From CAZWKQ01 sp964634005 (GTDB taxonomy: Bacteria; Bacteroidota; Bacteroidia; Bacteroidales; JACABE01): a stretch of DNA of 18,585 nucleotides. The position numbers were made by a program, and so were the translations under genes. This document shows positions 14,381 to 18,585 of the stretch, in pieces (position 1 is the first letter of the stretch; every line of letters starts with the position of its first letter). Under the pieces are notes generated by a model that saw only the letters and a program-made list of their open reading frames with translations, was not told where the DNA came from and did no database searches. Location: assembly GCA_964634005.1 (NCBI GenBank), contig CAZWKQ010000029.1:1-18585 (forward strand), given 5' to 3'.

Positions 14381-17300
14381 ATGAAATTAATAATACAATC
14401 ACCCAAAAAGGCATTAAAAGCTTTCCTAAAACAAAAACCCAATGAAAGCGAGAGAGATAAATTCAAGGCAAATCTTATTGCTTTACTTGACAAGATTATT
14501 ATTATTGAAAAACAACCCAAAGATGAAAGCGAAGAACATCTGAAAAATAATCTTCGTGATTTTCTTCGTGATACTTTCTACATTGACAGTAACGCAATAA
14601 ACACCAAAGATAAAAAAGACTTGGTTATACACATCGGAAAATCAACTGATACCGATGTCGCTGTAATTATTGAAGCAAAAAGACCATCGAATATTAAGGA
14701 AATGGTTACGGCTGATAATGCGAATAAAAAAGCATTGCACGAACTTATACTTTATTATCTGAATGAAAGAAACCAATCAAATAATATTCAACTAAAACAT
14801 CTTGTTATAACCAATGTTTACGAATGGTTTATCATTGATGCAAATCAATTCGACAAACACATTTACCGAAATACCCAGATAAAAAAACTTTATGAAACCA
14901 AACTCAATGACAAAAAAGATAACCCTTGGTTTTATGAAGAAATTTCAAAAATAATCTCAAAAATAGAAGACGATATTCATTGCATATACTTTGATATTCG
15001 GGACTATGAAAGAATTTTAAGAAATAATATTACCGAAGATGATAAAGAACTCGTTGCACTCTATAAAATTCTTTCACCACAACATTTATTAAAAACTGCT
15101 TCGCCAAATGACAGTAATACACTAAATGAAAGATTTTACAAAGAGTTGCTTCATATTATTGGACTTGAAGAAGCCCGAGAAGGAACGAAATATGTAATCA
15201 GACGAAAGAAAGACAATAAAAATGCCGCTTCGCTAATTGAGTTGACAATAGAAGCATTAATAACCGAAGATGTTTTTCACCGCATTCCCGACATCCAAGT
15301 TTATGGAGAAAATGAAGAAGAACAAACATTCAATATTGCATTAGAACTCTGTATTACATGGATAAACAGAATTTTATTTTTGAAATTATTGGAAAGCCAA
15401 CTTATATCTTATCATCAAGGCAATAAAGATTATTGTTTTCTTAATTCAGAAACCATTCACGACTTTGACGAACTTTTCAAACTGTTTCATAAAGTTTTAG
15501 CCGTAAACATTCCCGACAGAGCAGAAGCAATAAAACAAAAATATAGCAGAGTTCCATATCTGAATAGTTCTCTCTTTGAAATCAGCGAACTGGAAGACCA
15601 TACCATAAAAATCAATTCACTTGATAACGACGGTCAACTTGAACTATTAAACACAACCGTTTTAAAAGAGATAAAAAAGACAACCGACAAACTACCTACT
15701 TTAGATTATTTGTTCCGGTTTTTAGATGCTTACGACTTTTCCAGCGAAGGTACAGAAGATTGGCAGAAAGACAACAAGCAATTAATTAATGCCTCTGTAC
15801 TTGGGAAAGTATTTGAAAAAATTAACGGTTACCGCGACGGTTCAATTTTTACTCCTGCATTTATTACAATGTATATGTGCCGTCAATCAATTCGTTTGGC
15901 TGTAGTTGAAAAGTTCAATGAAGTTTTATCCGACAAAGACAAAAAACTATTTGATAAGTTTGACGATGTAAAAAACTATACTTCACGACATTTTAAAACC
16001 GAAGATGTTTTAAAAGCAAATGAAATTATCAACTCACTTCGTATTTGCGACCCTGCCGTGGGTTCTGGTCATTTTTTAGTTTCGGCACTTAACGAGATTA
16101 TTGCAATAAAAGCCGAATTAGGAATATTAGCCGATGACAAAGGGAATATTGTAAGCGGGTACGAAATAGAAATTGTAAATGATGAACTTATAATTACCGA
16201 CCAACAAGGAACCCCTGTTGAATATAAAATACAAAACGGGAAACCGGTAAGTAAAGACATTCAACGATTACAAAAAATACTATTCCACGAAAAACAAACC
16301 ATAATAGAAAACTGCTTGTTTGGTGTGGATATTAACCCTAAATCAGTTTTAATTTGCCGACTTCGTTTATGGATTGAACTTCTGAAAAATGCCTACTATA
16401 AAGAACCCCATTATACCGAACTTGAAACGCTGCCAAACATTGATATCAACATTAAATGCGGAAATTCTTTAATACAAAGATTTTCTCTTAATGATAAAAA
16501 TTCTGATTTTCCACACACTGTTCAGCAAAAATTACGCCTTATTACTTCAAAATACAAAGAACAAATTATCATTTACAAATCTACTAACGACCGCCAAACA
16601 AAGAAAAATGCTGAAAAAAACATTAAAGAAATTAAAGAAACTTATACCGGCATAGCAAACCCCAACGACCCGGATTATAAAAAAATAAAAGAGCTTGAAG
16701 CACAACTTGGACAAATGCCTATATTCTTTAGCTTAGAAGACAAAGAACAATGGACACAAAAAACTAATAAACTAACTGAAGAACTAAACAAAGCAAAAAA
16801 CAATTACGATTTAAAATTAAAAACCATATATAATAACGCCTTTGAATGGCGTTTTGAATTTCCCGAAGTATTGGACGATAACGGCAATTTTGTGGGTTTT
16901 GATTTGATAATTGGAAACCCGCCTTACATCAGCGCTGTTGATATGGCAAGAAACGAAAACATTAAAAGCATCTTTAAAAAAAATTACCCTGAAGCAACTG
17001 GCTCATACGACATCTATATTTTGTTTATGAAAATAGGATTAACATTATCTAAACCAAACGGTAAATATTCTTGGATAATTCCAAATAAAATTCATATTGC
17101 CGATTACGCAAAAAAAACTTTAGAGCTATTAAAAAATAATGGATTGTATGAAAGTATAGACGTCTCAGTATTTTCAGTATTCAAAGGAGTAGGTGTTTAT
17201 CCAGTAGTAATTAATGGCGATAAAGCTAACTATTTACAATTTCAAAGATTCAATACAAGCTCAGAAGAAAATTTTAAGAATAAGGTATTTGAACCCTTAC

Positions 17301-17965
17301 ATGAAATTACTGCACCTAAAACTTTTAAAGATTTTGGAATAAAAGTAATGTCGGGGGCAACTGGATTTGAAGCTCAAAAAATAAAAGAAAATATAAATGA
17401 AAATAAAAAAGGTATAAAATTTACAGTTAGTGGGAACATTGACCGTTATGAATATAATAATTACAATGTTCGTTATATGGGGTCCAAGTTTAAAGAAGCA
17501 TATATCTTCAAAAATGAAAATATAGCTGATTCGAAATGGTTATTTTGGTGTCAACCAAAAATTATTATTGCAGGGATGACAAAAGTTATTGAGGCAACTT
17601 ATGTAAACGAACCACTTGGAATTGGCGTTGGATGCTATGGAATATATGATTTTGCAGGGTTTAACCCTAAAGCAATTTTAGGCATTTTAAATTCAAAATA
17701 TTTGAGTTATTATTTAAACATACGTTTTAAAGATAAACATTTAGCGGGTGGCTATTTAGCCGTTAACAAATCTACAATCGAAGCATTACCTTTCATTAAT
17801 CTGACACAAAAACATCAAGACGAAATAGTCAATCTGGTCAATATAATAATTTCGCTTAAGAAGCAAGGCAAAGACAGCAGCGATTACGAAAGAAAAATTG
17901 ATGAATTAGTTTATAAACTTTACGATATAACACCGGAGGAACAAAAAATAATAGAAGGCAAATAG
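14381..17965 (+). CDS. Type IIG (Eco57I-like) restriction-modification enzyme, single chain
   Basis: The 1194-residue protein appears to combine cleavage, methylation and target recognition. The N-terminal nuclease region has KDLVIHIG then VAVIIEAKRPSN (Asp80, Glu98, Lys100), the PD-(D/E)xK pattern. A helical connector follows. The N6-adenine methyltransferase domain has motif I ICDPAVGSGHFLVSALNEI (Asp557 to Phe565), a segment VNPKS-like in GVDINPKSVLICRLRLWIEL, and motif IV FDLIIGNPPYIS (Asn846 to Tyr849). After it comes GSYDIYILFMKIGLTLSKPNGKYSWIIPNKI, typical of Eco57I-type enzymes, and a TaqI-like C-terminal recognition domain with LSYYLNIRFKDKHLAGGYLAVNKSTIEALPF. The frame is intact. 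No separate specificity or modification gene is needed. The recognition sequence cannot be read from the protein. It is the last gene of the accessory block. Confidence 0.93.
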   Translation: MKLIIQSPKKALKAFLKQKPNESERDKFKANLIALLDKIIIIEKQPKDESEEHLKNNLRDFLRDTFYIDSNAINTKDKKDLVIHIGKSTDTDVAVIIEAKRPSNIKEMVTADNANKKALHELILYYLNERNQSNNIQLKHLVITNVYEWFIIDANQFDKHIYRNTQIKKLYETKLNDKKDNPWFYEEISKIISKIEDDIHCIYFDIRDYERILRNNITEDDKELVALYKILSPQHLLKTASPNDSNTLNERFYKELLHIIGLEEAREGTKYVIRRKKDNKNAASLIELTIEALITEDVFHRIPDIQVYGENEEEQTFNIALELCITWINRILFLKLLESQLISYHQGNKDYCFLNSETIHDFDELFKLFHKVLAVNIPDRAEAIKQKYSRVPYLNSSLFEISELEDHTIKINSLDNDGQLELLNTTVLKEIKKTTDKLPTLDYLFRFLDAYDFSSEGTEDWQKDNKQLINASVLGKVFEKINGYRDGSIFTPAFITMYMCRQSIRLAVVEKFNEVLSDKDKKLFDKFDDVKNYTSRHFKTEDVLKANEIINSLRICDPAVGSGHFLVSALNEIIAIKAELGILADDKGNIVSGYEIEIVNDELIITDQQGTPVEYKIQNGKPVSKDIQRLQKILFHEKQTIIENCLFGVDINPKSVLICRLRLWIELLKNAYYKEPHYTELETLPNIDINIKCGNSLIQRFSLNDKNSDFPHTVQQKLRLITSKYKEQIIIYKSTNDRQTKKNAEKNIKEIKETYTGIANPNDPDYKKIKELEAQLGQMPIFFSLEDKEQWTQKTNKLTEELNKAKNNYDLKLKTIYNNAFEWRFEFPEVLDDNGNFVGFDLIIGNPPYISAVDMARNENIKSIFKKNYPEATGSYDIYILFMKIGLTLSKPNGKYSWIIPNKIHIADYAKKTLELLKNNGLYESIDVSVFSVFKGVGVYPVVINGDKANYLQFQRFNTSSEENFKNKVFEPLHEITAPKTFKDFGIKVMSGATGFEAQKIKENINENKKGIKFTVSGNIDRYEYNNYNVRYMGSKFKEAYIFKNENIADSKWLFWCQPKIIIAGMTKVIEATYVNEPLGIGVGCYGIYDFAGFNPKAILGILNSKYLSYYLNIRFKDKHLAGGYLAVNKSTIEALPFINLTQKHQDEIVNLVNIIISLKKQGKDSSDYERKIDELVYKLYDITPEEQKIIEGK

Positions 17966-18004
17966 TCCACGCTTCGTAGTCAAGCACAACTTGTTCCGAG
18001 CTTT

Positions 18005-18050
18005 CGGGATAGCCCGCTCAAACTTTTCCCGATAAGTCGGGACGGGCTAT
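18005..18050 (+). repeat. Structured element C, nested inverted repeat after the RM gene
   Basis: The outer arms ATAGCCCG (18009-18016) and CGGGCTAT (18043-18050) enclose an inner perfect hairpin TCCCGA-TAAG-TCGGGA (18027-18042), with a 10-base bulge on the 5' side. CGGG-ATAG-CCCG (18005-18016) can form an alternative small hairpin. The element starts 40 bases past the RM stop and is GC-rich. No T run follows, so an intrinsic terminator is unlikely. It does not share the blocks of elements A and B but occupies the equivalent place after a plus-strand gene. The rest of the gap 17966-18416 is AT-rich with one further hairpin at 18319-18341. Confidence 0.6.
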
Positions 18051-18318
18051 GTCTGTGGATAAAGACAAAGCACACCCCCACTATCCTTACATGCAACCGC
18101 AAGTTTGTTAAAAAAAAACGAAATAAACAAATAATCAATTCTACTTACATACTCAATCACACAACCCGTTATAAAAAACATCTTTAAGTAATTTAAACCT
18201 TAATATTTCATTTTCGCAAAAAGATATGTCATACTGAAAATCATTTCAATTTTTACGATTAAATTATGTAATTCACTCCCTCACTTTTTTAATAACCAAT
18301 CCGAATTTTGACATATTG

Positions 18319-18341
18319 TATGCCATTTTGGCATAGTTTTT
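18319..18341 (+). terminator. Hairpin with short T run, possible terminator
   Basis: TATGCCA-TTT-TGGCATA (18319-18335) is a perfect 7-bp stem with a 3-base loop, followed by GTTTTT. It could terminate plus-strand transcription from the accessory block, although it is about 350 bases past the RM stop. The right arm plus T run (TGGCATAGTTTTTCC) also resembles a sigma-54 promoter, with the -12 GC changed to CC. Confidence 0.4.
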
Positions 18342-18416
18342 CCCAAATAACCCTTACAATTTTCTTAAATAAAAGTCTTCAAAAAGTACTCATTTTTTTT
18401 GAAAACCTCTAAAATA

Positions 18417-18585
18417 GGGCTGCACAGATACCTGCTTGCACTTGCAACTATATTCGCAGGGCTGCTTTGCCACCTGCTTGCACTTGCAGCTATATTCGCA
18501 GGGTTGCTTTGCCACCTGCTTGCACTTGCAGCTATATTCGCAGGGTTGCTTTGCCACCTGCTTGCACTTACATCTATATTTGCAG
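18417..18585. repeat. 42-bp tandem repeat, four copies, cut by the window edge
   Basis: Copies lie at 18417-18458, 18459-18500, 18501-18542 and 18543-18584, with base 18585 beginning the next. Copies 2 and 3 differ by a single base. Copy 1 diverges near its start (GCACAGATA for GCTTTGCCA) and copy 4 near its end. The unit length is a multiple of three and contains no stop codon in any plus-strand frame. One plus frame reads LLCHLLALAAIFAG per unit and one minus frame reads CKCKQVAKQPCEYS. No ATG precedes the repeats in the first frame, and only a TTG (18399) is in phase. A non-coding minisatellite is therefore the default reading. Confidence 0.9.

Noticed and set aside
18327..18345. Sigma-54-like promoter (TGGCATAGTTTTTCC)
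   Set aside because: The invariant GC of the -12 box is CC, the -24 part is one arm of a palindrome that explains it, and no gene follows before the tandem repeat.
18417..18585. CRISPR array at the right edge
   Set aside because: The whole 42-bp unit is repeated with no unique spacers, so it is a tandem repeat.

Overview
The window looks like chromosomal DNA of a member of the Bacteroidota, probably Bacteroidales-like. It is AT-rich. It carries families typical of that phylum: a BT_3928-type DoxX/MauE protein next to a duplicated DUF1599 protein, short lipoproteins, a TPR lipoprotein, and a Bacteroidota-type DHPS neighbourhood. Several genes lack a Shine-Dalgarno sequence, and the best promoter fits the Bacteroidota consensus TTTG-N19-TAnnTTTG. 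No rRNA, tRNA, CRISPR array, transposase or integrase gene is visible.

Layout. (1) 1-1644: a lipoprotein with a likely beta-propeller fold on the minus strand, with a strong hairpin just upstream, then an AT-rich gap holding two 22-bp direct repeats. (2) 1645-5044: a minus-strand arsenical or thiol-metal resistance operon, in transcription order a small CxxC thioredoxin-like protein (ArsE-like), ArsR, an ArsF-like lipoprotein, an ArsG-like CcdA-fold permease, and a DUF318/ArsP-type permease. The dyad ATTTCA-N8-TGAAAT occurs twice: once over the -7 box in front of the first gene and once in front of arsF. These are probably two ArsR operators. (3) 5045-10928: housekeeping genes. Pyruvate kinase, the DoxX/MauE protein and the DUF1599 protein lie on the minus strand. 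Divergent folP (dihydropteroate synthase) overlaps a HAD phosphatase by ATGA on the plus strand. A TPR lipoprotein converges on them.

(4) 11265-18110: an accessory block with all genes on the plus strand: a PIN-domain nuclease-like protein, a TcmP plus Gp37/Gp68 (three-Cys-motif) pair, and a 1194-residue single-chain Type IIG restriction-modification enzyme. Each unit is followed by a GC-richer structured intergenic element. The first two elements (11996-12105 and 14015-14153) share sequence blocks and block spacing and have complementary ends, so they belong to one repeat family. The left arm of the first supplies the last ten codons and stop of the PIN gene. This gene-plus-folded-site arrangement resembles an integron cassette array without an integrase, although the core-site match is imperfect. 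It is the most interesting part of the window and may be a cassette-borne defence island. (5) 18417-18585: a 42-bp tandem repeat that runs off the right edge.
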